Source: Candidatus Epulonipiscium sp. (GTDB lineage: Bacteria > Bacillota > Clostridia > Lachnospirales > Defluviitaleaceae). From it: DNA of 64,000 nt. The notes beneath the pieces were generated by a model, which saw nothing but the letters and a program-made list of their open reading frames with translations, did no database searches and was not told where the DNA came from. Of the stretch, positions 1-8,507 are shown one piece after another. Numbering within the stretch: the stretch's first letter is position 1; each line of letters begins with the position of its first letter. The DNA lies in NCBI GenBank assembly GCA_012521395.1, contig JAAYML010000127.1:38949-102948 (forward strand). The letters run 5' to 3'. The translations under genes and the position numbers were made by a program.

Positions 1-472
1 GACTCGGCATGGTTTGATGAAATGCAGTATCAAAAACTGCCACCATAGGTGTATCTGGCATTAAATTTCTGCAAGCTTCAATTCCAATTAAATTGGGAGG
101 ATTGTGTAAGGGTGCCAAATCACTACATTCTTCAATGGCTTTAATCACTTCATCGTCAATAATAACAGAAGCACTGAATTTTTCTCCTCCATGAACTACC
201 CTGTGACCAACGGCTGCAATTTCATCCATACTGCGGATAACCCCATATTCTTCATGAGTTAATGCAGACAAAACTTCTCTTACAGCATCTTTATGATTTT
301 CCATAGCGACTTCTTTCATAACTGTATCTTTGCCAGCCGGAGTATGTTTAAGTACAGAACCTTTAATCCCGATTCTGTCACATATTCCTTTTGCATATAC
401 TTTTTCTTCGACCATATTAATCAACTGATATTTTAAAGAAGAACTGCCGCAATTAATAACTAGAATATTCAT
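1..472 (-). CDS. ackA: Acetate kinase, N-terminal part (cut by window edge)
   Basis: Acetate kinase makes ATP and acetate from acetyl phosphate and ADP in the cytoplasm. Only the first ~157 of about 400 residues are present; the rest lies beyond the left edge. The N-terminus reads [16 protein letters not shown], with the phosphate-binding NCGSSS motif at residues 7-12. GHRVVHGG follows near residue 90, holding the substrate-contacting Arg, and DTAFHQTMP near 148-156 holds the conserved His. The ATG is preceded by a GGGGAGA-type ribosome site. It lies 109 bases downstream of pta on the same strand, so the two probably form a pta-ackA operon driven from the pta promoter. The assignment is secure. 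Confidence 0.96.
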   Translation of the reverse strand, partial: MNILVINCGSSSLKYQLINMVEEKVYAKGICDRIGIKGSVLKHTPAGKDTVMKEVAMENHKDAVREVLSALTHEEYGVIRSMDEIAAVGHRVVHGGEKFSASVIIDDEVIKAIEECSDLAPLHNPPNLIGIEACRNLMPDTPMVAVFDTAFHQTMPS

Positions 473-581
473 TATTATCGTCTCCCCATATAATATTTAT
501 ATAAAATTTATTTTTTATTCCTTCAGTGCTTTAATAAAGTATTTAGAATGGAAATACAATAATTGGATTTATATTGTATTA

Positions 582-1580
582 TTAATTTTCATTAATTTGT
601 GCTTGTACACATGTAATGGCTACAACACCAACAATGTCATCATCGCTGCAACCTCTGGACAAATCATTGACTGGTTTTGCAATTCCCTGAGTTATTGGAC
701 CATAAGCTTCAGCTTTTGCCAGTCTCTGAGTCAACTTATAGCCAATATTACCCGCATCTAAATCAGGAAAGATTAATACATTGGCTTTACCAGCTATTTC
801 ACTGCCTGGTGCTTTACTTGCGCCTACACTTGGTACAATCGCTGCATCCAGTTGTAATTCTCCATCTATCTTTAAATCCGGAGCCAATTCTTTAGCTATT
901 TTGGTTGCTTCAATCACCTTGTCTACATCGGGGTGACAAGCACTGCCTTTTGTTGAAAAAGAAAGCATTCCAACTATAGGTTCAGTAGCTACTAAATGTT
1001 CAAAGGATTTTGCTGAACTAACAGCAATCGCAGCTAATTCCTCAGAATTCGGATTTGGAACTAAACCAGCATCTGAGAAAATAAAAGTTCCATTTGCTCC
1101 ATATTCACAATCTGGAACAACCATAACAAAAAATGCAGAAACCAATTTTGTATTGGGAGCCGTTTTTAAAATTTGGAGAGAAGGTCTGAGAACATCAGCA
1201 GTAGAATTTACAGCACCTGCTACCATGCCATCTGCTATGCCTTTTTTTACCATCATCACAGCAAAATATAAAGGATTTTTAAGAAGCTCTTCTGCTTTTT
1301 CTCTGGTCATACCTTTATTTTTTCTTAATTCAACTAATGTATCAATAAAATCATTCATTTGGGCATAGTTTTCCGGATCTATGATTTTAACTCCGGAGAT
1401 ATCCAGTCCTTCTGCTTTTTCTAAGATCTCATTTTCTTTCCCAATAAGAATAATATTGGCTATATCTTCTTTTAAAATTTTCTCTGTTGCCTTTAAAGTT
1501 CTTAACTCTAATGATTCGGGCAATACAATAGTTTTTTTGTCACTTTTTGCTCTTTGCTTGATTGTTTGTATAAAGTCCAC
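582..1580 (-). CDS. pta: Phosphate acetyltransferase
   Basis: Phosphotransacetylase converts acetyl-CoA and phosphate to acetyl phosphate, feeding AckA for substrate-level ATP. The 332-residue length is that of the short single-domain clostridial Pta. Recognisable family segments are TIVLPES near residue 18, ADGMVAGAVNSTADVLRP near 115-133, ANGTFIFSDAG near 163 and the C-terminal NDLSRGCSDDDIV. The start is a GTG preceded 7 bases upstream by GAGAGGAG, so this unusual codon is well supported. A sigma-A-like promoter lies just upstream (1614-1642). The opposite-facing gene is tmcAL, another acetate-using enzyme. Confidence 0.95.
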   Translation of the reverse strand: MDFIQTIKQRAKSDKKTIVLPESLELRTLKATEKILKEDIANIILIGKENEILEKAEGLDISGVKIIDPENYAQMNDFIDTLVELRKNKGMTREKAEELLKNPLYFAVMMVKKGIADGMVAGAVNSTADVLRPSLQILKTAPNTKLVSAFFVMVVPDCEYGANGTFIFSDAGLVPNPNSEELAAIAVSSAKSFEHLVATEPIVGMLSFSTKGSACHPDVDKVIEATKIAKELAPDLKIDGELQLDAAIVPSVGASKAPGSEIAGKANVLIFPDLDAGNIGYKLTQRLAKAEAYGPITQGIAKPVNDLSRGCSDDDIVGVVAITCVQAQINEN

Positions 1581-1613
1581 AACAATACTCCTCTCAATAA
1601 TTTTCCACTAACT

Positions 1614-1642
1614 ATTATAAACAAACTGCTTATTGTATACAA
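1614..1642 (-). promoter_or_regulatory. Sigma-A-type promoter of pta-ackA
   Basis: On the minus strand TTGTAT (1637-1642) and TATAAT (1614-1619) are separated by 17 bases, close to the vegetative consensus. Transcription would start about 30 bases before the pta GTG codon. Confidence 0.65.
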
Positions 1643-1676
1643 TAGTCTTAAGGAAAGTTTATCTTTTTTTTAGTTT

Positions 1677-1683
1677 TTCGACA
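1677..1683 (-). promoter_or_regulatory. Candidate Spo0A binding site (0A box)
   Basis: The minus strand reads TGTCGAAAAA, matching the Bacillus 0A-box core TGTCGAA plus the following A-rich flank. It lies between the divergent pta and tmcAL promoters. It is about 35 bases upstream of the pta -35 element and just upstream of the tmcAL -35 element. A seven-base match occurs by chance several times in 64 kb, including inside genes here, so this is only a candidate. Confidence 0.3.
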
Positions 1684-1689
1684 GCTATA

Positions 1690-1719
1690 TTGACATAAAA
1701 ATATGGCATATAGAATAAT
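1690..1719 (+). promoter_or_regulatory. Sigma-A-type promoter of tmcAL
   Basis: TTGACA at 1690-1695 is a perfect -35 hexamer. AATAAT at 1714-1719 follows after 18 bases as a one-mismatch -10 element. The start codon is about 30 bases downstream. Confidence 0.6.
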
Positions 1720-1749
1720 ATAATTATCATCTTGATAGGGAGAATGATT

Positions 1750-3009
1750 ATGAAAGTATTAGGCATTGTTGCTGAATACAATCCTTTTCACAATGGACAT
1801 TTGTATCATTTAGAAGAATCCAAAAGAATCAGCCATTCTGACTTTACCGTTGTCGTTATGAGTGGCAATTATGTTCAAAGAGGCGAACCAGCTATCGTTG
1901 ATAAGTGGACAAGAACACAGATGGCTTTAGAATCAGGAGCTGACCTGGTTCTTGAATTACCGCTTATATATGCCACATCCAGCGCTGAGTTTTTTGCCTT
2001 TGGAGCAATATCCATCCTGCATCATTCAAATATTGTTGACCACTTATCCTTTGGCAGCGAATCAGGCTCTATAGATTTATTATCACAAATAGCCAGTTTT
2101 TTATTCTTGGAATCAGAGCATTATAAAATGAAACTTAAAGAATATTTGTCGGAAGGCCTTCCTTTCCCCAGTGCAAGAAATAAGGCCTTAATCAGCGATA
2201 TGTCAGATAAAAATACAAGCATTCCTGTAGAAGAATTAAGCCAGGTACTTTCTTCCCCAAATAATATTTTAGCCATTGAATATTTAAAAGCTTTAAAACG
2301 CTTAAACAGTCCTATTAAACCTTTTACCATTAAAAGAAAAGGGGCTTCATACCATTCAACCCAGTTAGATACGCTCTTTGCTTCAGCTACAGGCATCCGG
2401 CATGCCCTTAAGAATAAAGACCATAGTATATTATACAAAACCATGCCAAAAAAAGCGGCTGATTTATTTTTGGAAGCCATCCATTTGGGCAAGGCTCCTG
2501 TTTATTACGATGATTTTTCTTTTGAATTACAATACCTCCTTAGAAGTATGCCTATGGAAGAAATTAAAAAAATTATGGAAGTGGATGAAGGTATTGAAAA
2601 CAGAATAAATAAAGCTGCCATGAATCATTTTTACATTAAAGAGATCATTGAATCGGTTAAAACAAAAAGATATACGATGACAAGAATTCAAAGGACCTTG
2701 CTCCATATTCTTTTGCAGATTTATTCTGAAGACTTTTGGGAACTTCATAGACACGGGGGACCTCAGTATATAAGAATTCTTGGCTTTAGAAAAAGTGCAG
2801 CACCTTTACTAAAAAAGCTAAAGATAAATTCAAAACTCCCTATTATTTCTAATGTAAGAAGAGCCTACAGGGATTTTAGTGGTCTTCCTAAAAAAATGCT
2901 TGAAAAAGAAATTCAGTCAACAGATATTTACAGCCTTCACTATCCAAATCTTTGTCAAAGAAAAAGCGGCATCGAATTTTCTATGCCTTTAATCATCATC
3001 AATAAATAA
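1750..3009 (+). CDS. tmcAL: tRNA(Met) cytidine acetate ligase (YlbM family)
   Basis: TmcAL uses acetate and ATP to acetylate the wobble cytidine (C34) of elongator tRNA-Met. The protein opens MKVLGIVAEYNPFHNGHLYH, containing the nucleotidyltransferase HxGH signature. It continues with SGNYVQRGEPAI and FGSESG, both family hallmarks. From this start it is 419 residues, like Bacillus YlbM. I chose the third possible start because TAGGGAG lies 7 bases before it; the in-frame TTG at 1732 and ATG at 1744 are badly placed for that ribosome site. In Bacillus ylbM also lies near ylbJ, coaD and rsmD, and that grouping is kept here. It diverges from pta. Confidence 0.93.
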   Translation: MKVLGIVAEYNPFHNGHLYHLEESKRISHSDFTVVVMSGNYVQRGEPAIVDKWTRTQMALESGADLVLELPLIYATSSAEFFAFGAISILHHSNIVDHLSFGSESGSIDLLSQIASFLFLESEHYKMKLKEYLSEGLPFPSARNKALISDMSDKNTSIPVEELSQVLSSPNNILAIEYLKALKRLNSPIKPFTIKRKGASYHSTQLDTLFASATGIRHALKNKDHSILYKTMPKKAADLFLEAIHLGKAPVYYDDFSFELQYLLRSMPMEEIKKIMEVDEGIENRINKAAMNHFYIKEIIESVKTKRYTMTRIQRTLLHILLQIYSEDFWELHRHGGPQYIRILGFRKSAAPLLKKLKINSKLPIISNVRRAYRDFSGLPKKMLEKEIQSTDIYSLHYPNLCQRKSGIEFSMPLIIINK

Positions 3010-3080
3010 AACACACGTATGATTATCCCTCCTGAAACATATTTTATATAAGAGTTATTTTTAAAAAATTGAGGGATATG

Positions 3081-4274
3081 ATGAGATATAAGGATACGCT
3101 TTCTTTATCCAGACTTATTACTGTCTGCATTATTATTTTATTAACAACTGGCATTATTATCTTTCCCCAGGAAGTACTGGAGGCTTCTAAAAGAGGAATA
3201 CAATTATGGTTTAATACCTTGTTCCCTTCTTTATTTCCTTTTATGGTTGCTACTTATCTGTTAATTGAATTAGGAGTCGTTCACTTTATCGGTATTTTGT
3301 TTGAACCTGTGATGGGACCTATTTTTAATGTCCCAGGAGAAGGCGCCTTTCCCTGGATGATGGGAATTATTTCCGGTTATCCCATTGGGGCAAAAATAAC
3401 TGCTGATTTACGGTGTAAAGGAAAGATCAGCCAGGTTGAAGCCCAAAGGCTTATAGCTTTTACAAATAATAGCGGCCCCTTATTTATTTTAGGGGCCGTC
3501 TCTGCAGGCATGCTTTCAAAAGCCGAAACAGGGTTTTTTTTATTAGCTATTCACTATCTTTCTTCCTTAACCGTTGGCTTGCTTTTTAGATTCTATAAAA
3601 AAGAAAAAAAAGTACATGGAAAAAAATACAAAAATATTATTAAGAAATCCTTCCAACAACTTTCCCTCATTCAAAAGAACAACTCAAAAAAAATAGGTTT
3701 AATTCTTAAAGAAAGCATTATGTCTTCCATGGATACTGTTGTTCAAATAGGTGGCTTTGTCATCCTTTTTTCAGTCACATCACAATTGCTTGAATTATCT
3801 TCCCTGTTAGATTTATTCACTAAATTGTTTAAACCATTTTTTAAGCTGATTGTTTTTAGTCCCAAACTAATAAGTGCATTTCTTCTGGGGATTATTGAAA
3901 TCACCAATGGTATCAGCAGGATTGGTCTTTGTTCAGCGAGTCTTAAAGAAGAACTTGCATTAGTCAGCTTTTTAATTGCCTTTGGAGGTCTGTCTGTATT
4001 CATGCAGACTGTCAGTGTCATTAGTTCTTCGGATATTAACATTCCCATCTATGCCTGTGCAAAACTACTGCAAGGCCTTTTTGCATTTATTTATTCTGTA
4101 ACCTTCTATCCCCAAATGACAAAAATATCTGCTTATACACAAACGGTTTTTAATCCTATTTCTTACAATATCACCAACAGCTTCTGGTTCAAAAGCGGAC
4201 CTTATCTTTGTGCCTTTATTTGTATCCTTTTTATTCTCTTTAATATCAAACTCTTTCGGACTAAAGAAAATTAA
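3081..4274 (+). CDS. ylbJ: Sporulation integral membrane protein YlbJ
   Basis: YlbJ is a polytopic membrane protein of the nucleoside-recognition (Gate) domain type, needed in Bacillus for spore cortex formation. The 398-residue protein has a hydrophobic helix near residues 11-28 and several more along its length. It carries the family segments FPSLFPFM, GIISGYPIGAKITADL and FTNNSGPLFILGA. GAGGG lies 5 bases before the chosen ATG; an adjacent ATG three bases earlier and a TTG at 3069 are alternatives. It sits 71 bases after tmcAL on the same strand and is probably cotranscribed with it. It converges on the coiled-coil gene with only seven bases between them. Confidence 0.9.
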   Translation: MRYKDTLSLSRLITVCIIILLTTGIIIFPQEVLEASKRGIQLWFNTLFPSLFPFMVATYLLIELGVVHFIGILFEPVMGPIFNVPGEGAFPWMMGIISGYPIGAKITADLRCKGKISQVEAQRLIAFTNNSGPLFILGAVSAGMLSKAETGFFLLAIHYLSSLTVGLLFRFYKKEKKVHGKKYKNIIKKSFQQLSLIQKNNSKKIGLILKESIMSSMDTVVQIGGFVILFSVTSQLLELSSLLDLFTKLFKPFFKLIVFSPKLISAFLLGIIEITNGISRIGLCSASLKEELALVSFLIAFGGLSVFMQTVSVISSSDINIPIYACAKLLQGLFAFIYSVTFYPQMTKISAYTQTVFNPISYNITNSFWFKSGPYLCAFICILFILFNIKLFRTKEN

Positions 4275-4281
4275 CAAAGGA

Positions 4282-4791
4282 TTACTTTTGAGCATTCCCT
4301 TTTAATTCCTGACGGTTGGTATAAATGGTATTAATGACTCTGCCCAAACTATCTTCTAATTCCATATTTTGATTATGTATAACTTCTAAAGCTTGCTTTA
4401 AGCTTTTTTCAACTTCTGCTAAAATTTCATCTGCATAATCTAAAGCACCTAAACGCATTTCCCTGGCATTTTGCTTGGCAGCTTCAATGATTTCTTCAGC
4501 TTGTTCATAGGCTCTTTTTGTAATTTCATGCTCGTCCACCAGTTTTGCCAGTTTTGCATCTGCTTCTTTTAAGGTATTTTCAGCTTCTTTTTGAGCATCA
4601 ATCAATATTTTATTTCTTTCTTCAATAACCCACTTGGATTGCTTAATCTCATTAGGAAGTTTTAAACGGATATCCGTAATAATCTCATATAATTCGTCTT
4701 TATCAATCATCACTTTACCTGTAAAAGGTACTGCACTGCTTGAATCCAGCATGTCTTCGATTGCCTCTAATAATTGTAAAATACTATCCAT
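4282..4791 (-). CDS. Coiled-coil protein next to coaD, unknown function
   Basis: I cannot assign a function. The 169-residue protein begins MDSILQLLEAIEDMLDS and has a phospho-site-rich-looking segment SSSAVPFTGKVMID near 18-32. From about residue 50 to 135 it is a charged Ala/Glu/Lys-rich helix typical of a coiled coil. It has no membrane segment. Similar proteins next to coaD in Clostridia are often mislabelled as ATPase or ATP synthase subunits because of coiled-coil similarity; a DivIVA-like scaffold is another possibility. GAGGTGGG lies five bases before this ATG, which decides the start over an in-frame GTG at 4806. It follows coaD by 11 bases, so it is the last gene of the rsmD-coaD operon. 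Confidence 0.75.
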   Translation of the reverse strand: MDSILQLLEAIEDMLDSSSAVPFTGKVMIDKDELYEIITDIRLKLPNEIKQSKWVIEERNKILIDAQKEAENTLKEADAKLAKLVDEHEITKRAYEQAEEIIEAAKQNAREMRLGALDYADEILAEVEKSLKQALEVIHNQNMELEDSLGRVINTIYTNRQELKGNAQK

Positions 4792-4802
4792 ACCATCCCA
4801 CC

Positions 4803-5279
4803 TCACTTAAATTTTGATTTCAGGTATTCCTCAACTACAGGAGGTACCAATGCATGTATATCTCCGCCAAACATTGCAATTTCCTTTACAACACTGGAAC
4901 TTAAAAATGAATAATGGATGTTGGTGGCCAGAAATATCGTTTCTATATTTTTATTTAAACTACGGTTTGTCTGAGCCATCTGAAGCTCATATTCAAAATC
5001 CGACATTGCCCGTAAGCCTCTTACAATAATTGTAGCATTTTTCTTGGCAGCAAAATCAACAAGTAAACCAGAAAAAGCTTCTACCTCTACATTTTTTAAA
5101 TATTTTGTAGTGGCTTTTAAAAGATCAATACGTTCTTCTACAGTTAATAAAGGCTGTTTTTTTACATTAGACAAAACACCAATTATTAAGTGGTCTACCA
5201 TTTCTGAAGCCCTGAAAATAATATCAATATGTCCATTGGTAACGGGGTCAAAACTACCGGGATAAATCGCTATTTTCAT
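4803..5279 (-). CDS. coaD: Phosphopantetheine adenylyltransferase
   Basis: CoaD (PPAT) transfers AMP from ATP to 4'-phosphopantetheine, the penultimate step of coenzyme A synthesis. The protein is 158 residues, the normal length. It begins [17 protein letters not shown], with the catalytic TxGH motif at 14-17. It also contains [13 protein letters not shown] near 88-100 and SSSVVKEIA near 126-134, where the family usually has ISSTxxR. The start codon overlaps the end of rsmD by four bases, indicating translational coupling. CoaBC, the enzyme two steps earlier in the pathway, is encoded at 22775-23983. Confidence 0.96.
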   Translation of the reverse strand: MKIAIYPGSFDPVTNGHIDIIFRASEMVDHLIIGVLSNVKKQPLLTVEERIDLLKATTKYLKNVEVEAFSGLLVDFAAKKNATIIVRGLRAMSDFEYELQMAQTNRSLNKNIETIFLATNIHYSFLSSSVVKEIAMFGGDIHALVPPVVEEYLKSKFK

Positions 5280-5836
5280 AAAGATTCCTCCACTACTTTT
5301 AAAAAAGTCATCCTTGTCGTCTTAAAAATTTTTTCTTTCCATATCCATAAATCAGCAATAGCTTGTATTCGTTTTTCTGAAGAATGCTCAACAATAATAT
5401 AACCTGAAGGAGTAATAAGATTCAGCTTTGAAATCTTTTCCAAAATTTTCTCTATATCATTGTCCAAATAAGGAGGATCCATGAAAATGATGTCAAATAT
5501 TTCTCCTTTTTCTTTTAAGATATCTAATCCTTTATTGACATCATTCTGATAAATAACAGCCTTATCAATTAATTTTGTGTGGTTCAAATTATCTTCAATA
5601 ATTTTCCGGCAAATACGCGATCTATCTATAAAAACTGCTTTTTTAGCTCCTCTGCTTAATGCTTCTATCCCAATGGCTCCCGTACCACTATACAGATCTA
5701 AAAAATTGCAATCATAAAGATCTGGGGCAATTATATTAAAAAGGCTTTCTTTTATCTTATCTGTCGTTGGCCGGGTATCCATTCCTTTTGGCGCTTTCAG
5801 TTTGTGTCCTTTAGCAACTCCGGCAATCACTCTCAA
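5276..5836 (-). CDS. rsmD: 16S rRNA (guanine(966)-N2)-methyltransferase
   Basis: RsmD methylates G966 of 16S rRNA using S-adenosylmethionine. From the chosen start the protein is 186 residues and begins [17 protein letters not shown] after the initiator, as family members do. The SAM-binding motif [11 protein letters not shown] lies near 46-56 and the catalytic MDPPYL near 119-124. The start is a TTG: GGAGGA sits six bases before it, while the upstream ATG (5869) adds a non-homologous tail and lacks a ribosome site. It is the first gene of an operon with coaD and the coiled-coil gene. Confidence 0.93.
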   Translation of the reverse strand: MRVIAGVAKGHKLKAPKGMDTRPTTDKIKESLFNIIAPDLYDCNFLDLYSGTGAIGIEALSRGAKKAVFIDRSRICRKIIEDNLNHTKLIDKAVIYQNDVNKGLDILKEKGEIFDIIFMDPPYLDNDIEKILEKISKLNLITPSGYIIVEHSSEKRIQAIADLWIWKEKIFKTTRMTFLKVVEESL

Positions 5837-5905
5837 ACATATTCCTCCAATTTGAACATAAAAACTCATTTTCTATCAAAATAAGAAAAATTACTTCATA
5901 CCTAT

Positions 5906-5934
5906 AATTTAATAATAAACTGAATAAAAGTCAA
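5906..5934 (-). promoter_or_regulatory. Putative promoter of rsmD-coaD operon
   Basis: The minus strand shows TTGACT (5929-5934), a 17-base spacer and TAAATT (5906-5911). The -35 element is strong and the -10 weak. It is the only sensible match in the 240 bases between the SASP gene and rsmD. Confidence 0.4.
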
Positions 5935-5989
5935 TTATTATGTTCATAATAATAGCGAATCCTTAAATATTCTTTCTGTTTCCTCTCCC

Positions 5990-6020
5990 TAATTACATCG
6001 ATATTTTATCGATGTAATTA
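5990..6020. repeat. Perfect inverted repeat, 14-bp stem
   Basis: TAATTACATCGATA and its exact complement are separated by three bases. The hairpin lies between the SASP terminator and the rsmD promoter. On the plus strand ATTTTATAT follows it, but no plus-strand gene needs a terminator there. It may be a back-up terminator for the SASP gene or a protein-binding palindrome. Confidence 0.5.
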
Positions 6021-6029
6021 ATTTTATAT

Positions 6030-6062
6030 AAAAAGGAATGACATAAAATGCCATTCCTTTTT
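6030..6062 (-). terminator. Rho-independent terminator of the SASP gene
   Basis: Downstream of the SASP stop codon the minus strand forms a hairpin with AAAAAGGAATG pairing CATTCCTTTTT around a short loop. The descending arm provides the run of T. Confidence 0.7.
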
Positions 6063-6076
6063 ATCTTTTATTTTTA

Positions 6077-6289
6077 TTATTGAAGAGTTGTATTTCCTGC
6101 CATTTGACGTTCTTGTTGTTCAATCATTCTTTTAACCATGTATCCGCCAACAGAACCGTTTTGGGCAGAAGTTAAATCTCCATTATATCCTTGTTTTAAA
6201 GGTACTCCAATTTCGTTTGCAATTTCAAATTTAAATCTGTCAAGGGCTGCTTTTGCTTCAGGAACTGCTTTACGGTTTCTACTTGCCAT
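6077..6289 (-). CDS. Alpha/beta-type small acid-soluble spore protein
   Basis: These proteins coat and protect DNA in the dormant spore and are degraded by the GPR protease at germination. The 70-residue sequence has the family's two conserved blocks. FKFEIANEIGV near 19-29 includes the GPR cleavage site after Glu22. GDLTSAQNGSVGGYMVKRMIE lies near 37-57. AAGGAGG precedes the ATG. It is monocistronic, with its own terminator and a sigma-G-like promoter upstream, consistent with forespore expression. Sequence alone does not tell which ssp paralogue it is. Confidence 0.96.
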   Translation of the reverse strand: MASRNRKAVPEAKAALDRFKFEIANEIGVPLKQGYNGDLTSAQNGSVGGYMVKRMIEQQERQMAGNTTLQ

Positions 6290-6348
6290 AATATTACCTC
6301 CTTTTAATTTCAGCCATTTTTTGATATACCTTGTTTAAGGTACATTCA

Positions 6349-6377
6349 TATTATGTGCAATTTTTTGTCGAATATAA
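6349..6377 (-). promoter_or_regulatory. Candidate sigma-G promoter of the SASP gene
   Basis: CATAATA (6349-6355, minus strand) fits the sigma-G -10 pattern CATnnTA. TTATA (6373-6377), 17 bases further upstream, matches four of five positions of the -35 GnATA/G pattern. A TGTCGAA sequence (plus strand 6366-6372) overlaps it and could be a 0A box or chance. Confidence 0.35.
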
Positions 6378-6395
6378 TAGTAAATTATGGCATTC

Positions 6396-8450
6396 TTATA
6401 AAGAAATATTTTTTGTTTTTTCTTCAAAAAATTTATTAATTTTTTCTTTTAATAAGTAGTGCTCTTCCGCTTTTAAATCTGGGTCAAGGCTTAATAATTC
6501 TTTTGATGCTTCCTGTACTTCTTTTAAAATATCCATATCCTTGTATAAGTTAGCAATTTTTAAATCCGGCAGGCCATGCTGACGGGTACCAAAAAATTCC
6601 CCTGGTCCTCTTAAAAGCAAATCGGTTTCTGAAATCTCAAAACCATTATTGCTTTTCGTCATAACCTTCATTCTTTCTTTTGTTATTTTATTGTCTGAAT
6701 CCGTCACCAAAATGCAATAGGATTTATGTTTTCCTCTGCCTACCCTTCCTCTTAGTTGATGGAGTTGAGACAAACCAAATCTTTCCGCATTTTCTATCAG
6801 CATAATGCTGGCATTGGGAACATTAACCCCTACTTCAATAACAGTAGTAGAAACCAAAAGATCAATCTCCCCTTTTTGAAAAGCTTCCATGATTTCCTGC
6901 TTTTCCTTTGCTTTCATTTTTCCATGTAAAAAACAGACTTTATATTCGTTAAACACTTTTTTAATCTGTTCTGTGTATTGAATAACTGATTGAAGACCTT
7001 CAATATCTGATTCTTCAACAGCCGGACAAATCACATATGCTTGTCTTCCGCTTGCTAATTCTTTCTTAATAAATCGGTAAATCCTCTCCCTGTAAGATGT
7101 ATTGACACAGTAAGTATCTACTTTTTGCCGGCCTGGGGGAAGCTCATCAATTATTGAAATATCCAAATCCCCATAAAGGATTAAAGCCAGAGTTCTTGGT
7201 ATAGGTGTGGCAGTCATGACCAGGACATCCGGATTTTTGCCTTTTTCGAATAAAAGCCTTCTTTGTTCCACACCAAAGCGATGCTGCTCATCGGTAATCA
7301 CTAAGCCTAAAGATTTAAAAGCTACCTTTTCCTGAATTAAGGCATGGGTTCCAATGACAATATCAATCCTGCCTTCTTCGATTTCTTTTAAGAGCAACTC
7401 TTTATTTTTCTTAGTTAAAGAACCTGTTAAAAGACCAATGTTAATATTTTCTTTTTCAAATAACGAAAGCAGGCTTTGATAATGCTGATTGGCCAGAACT
7501 TCTGTCGGTGCCATCATAACCCCCTGATAATTATTTTTTACGGCCATATAAAGAGCCAGAGCAGCAATAATGGTTTTACCTGAACCTACATCTCCCTGAA
7601 CCAGGCGGTTCATAGACCTGTCGGATAGCATATCCTTCTTTATCTCATTTATAACCCTTAACTGTGCCTGGGTTAATTCAAAAGGCAAATGGCGAATTAA
7701 ATCATTTACTTCTTCCACATCTTCAAATTTTATGGCTTTTTTATTATTTTTAATTTTATTTTTTATTCTCAGCAAGCCTGTTTGAAGAAGAAATAATTCT
7801 TCAAATACCAAACGTCTCCTGGCAATAAAAAAACTTTCTCTGGACTGGGGAAAGTGAATATTCAGCATGGAATAATTATAATCTGCTAATTGGTATTTTT
7901 TCCTTATCCACTTGGGTAAAAACTCCGTTAACTGGTTCTTCGTTTCTTTTATGGCCTGGTATATCATTTGACGTATAAGCTTTTGAGACAACTTATAGGT
8001 CGATGGATAAACTGGAATAATTCTGCCAAAAGAAAGAACTTCTTTGCCATTATTTAATTCGTATTCCGGAGATTCCATTTGAATTTCCCCATATTTATAT
8101 AAAACTTTTCCGGTAAAGATATAAGAATCATTTGGTTTAAAATGCTTTTTTAAATATGGTTGTCCATACCAAACCGCAAAAATACTTCCTGTTTCATCTT
8201 TTATTCTGACTTTGGTCAGAATAAGATTTCCTTTCTTAATATTCTGTGGCAAAGCAGATACTTGAGCGATAATTGTATTGATTTCATTAAAAGTAATTTC
8301 CTCTATTTTTTTAATTTCTGACCTGTCTTCATAGTCCCGCGGAAAATGATATAATAAATCTTCTATGGTATAAATATCCAATCTATTAAGCTTTTTTAAG
8401 GTTTGTTCTCCGACACCTTTCAGCTCTTTTACGGAATCGGAAAGATTCAT
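6396..8450 (-). CDS. recG: ATP-dependent DNA helicase RecG
   Basis: RecG remodels stalled replication forks and Holliday junctions. The 684-residue protein has the family layout. An N-terminal wedge/OB region covers roughly residues 60-150 and includes FPRDYEDRS near 35. It is followed by a superfamily-2 helicase with Walker A GDVGSGKT near 286-293, the Walker B variant DEQH near 386 and motif [11 protein letters not shown] near 413. The C-terminal helicase lobe holds QLRGRVGRG near 566. The ATG overlaps no other gene. A weak terminator-like hairpin (8471-8494) separates it from fakA, so it may be read through from the yloU-fakA promoter. Confidence 0.97.
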   Translation of the reverse strand: MNLSDSVKELKGVGEQTLKKLNRLDIYTIEDLLYHFPRDYEDRSEIKKIEEITFNEINTIIAQVSALPQNIKKGNLILTKVRIKDETGSIFAVWYGQPYLKKHFKPNDSYIFTGKVLYKYGEIQMESPEYELNNGKEVLSFGRIIPVYPSTYKLSQKLIRQMIYQAIKETKNQLTEFLPKWIRKKYQLADYNYSMLNIHFPQSRESFFIARRRLVFEELFLLQTGLLRIKNKIKNNKKAIKFEDVEEVNDLIRHLPFELTQAQLRVINEIKKDMLSDRSMNRLVQGDVGSGKTIIAALALYMAVKNNYQGVMMAPTEVLANQHYQSLLSLFEKENINIGLLTGSLTKKNKELLLKEIEEGRIDIVIGTHALIQEKVAFKSLGLVITDEQHRFGVEQRRLLFEKGKNPDVLVMTATPIPRTLALILYGDLDISIIDELPPGRQKVDTYCVNTSYRERIYRFIKKELASGRQAYVICPAVEESDIEGLQSVIQYTEQIKKVFNEYKVCFLHGKMKAKEKQEIMEAFQKGEIDLLVSTTVIEVGVNVPNASIMLIENAERFGLSQLHQLRGRVGRGKHKSYCILVTDSDNKITKERMKVMTKSNNGFEISETDLLLRGPGEFFGTRQHGLPDLKIANLYKDMDILKEVQEASKELLSLDPDLKAEEHYLLKEKINKFFEEKTKNISL

Positions 8451-8470
8451 AAAAAACCCCTTTCATAATT

Positions 8471-8494
8471 TTATAAAGGCACCCTGTGGGTGCC
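8471..8494 (-). terminator. Terminator-like hairpin between fakA and recG
   Basis: GGCACCC and GGGTGCC pair around three bases and are followed on the minus strand by TTTATAAAATT. The U-tract is poor, so partial termination or read-through into recG is likely. Confidence 0.5.
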
Positions 8495-8507
8495 CTGGAA
8501 ATAATCT

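Noticed and set aside
2121-2492. A 123-codon reading frame antisense to tmcAL
   Set aside because: It lies entirely opposite a conserved gene, has no recognisable family pattern and no convincing ribosome site.
4282-4806. ATP synthase subunit b/H identity for the coiled-coil protein
   Set aside because: There is no membrane helix and no neighbouring atp gene; the resemblance is only coiled-coil composition.
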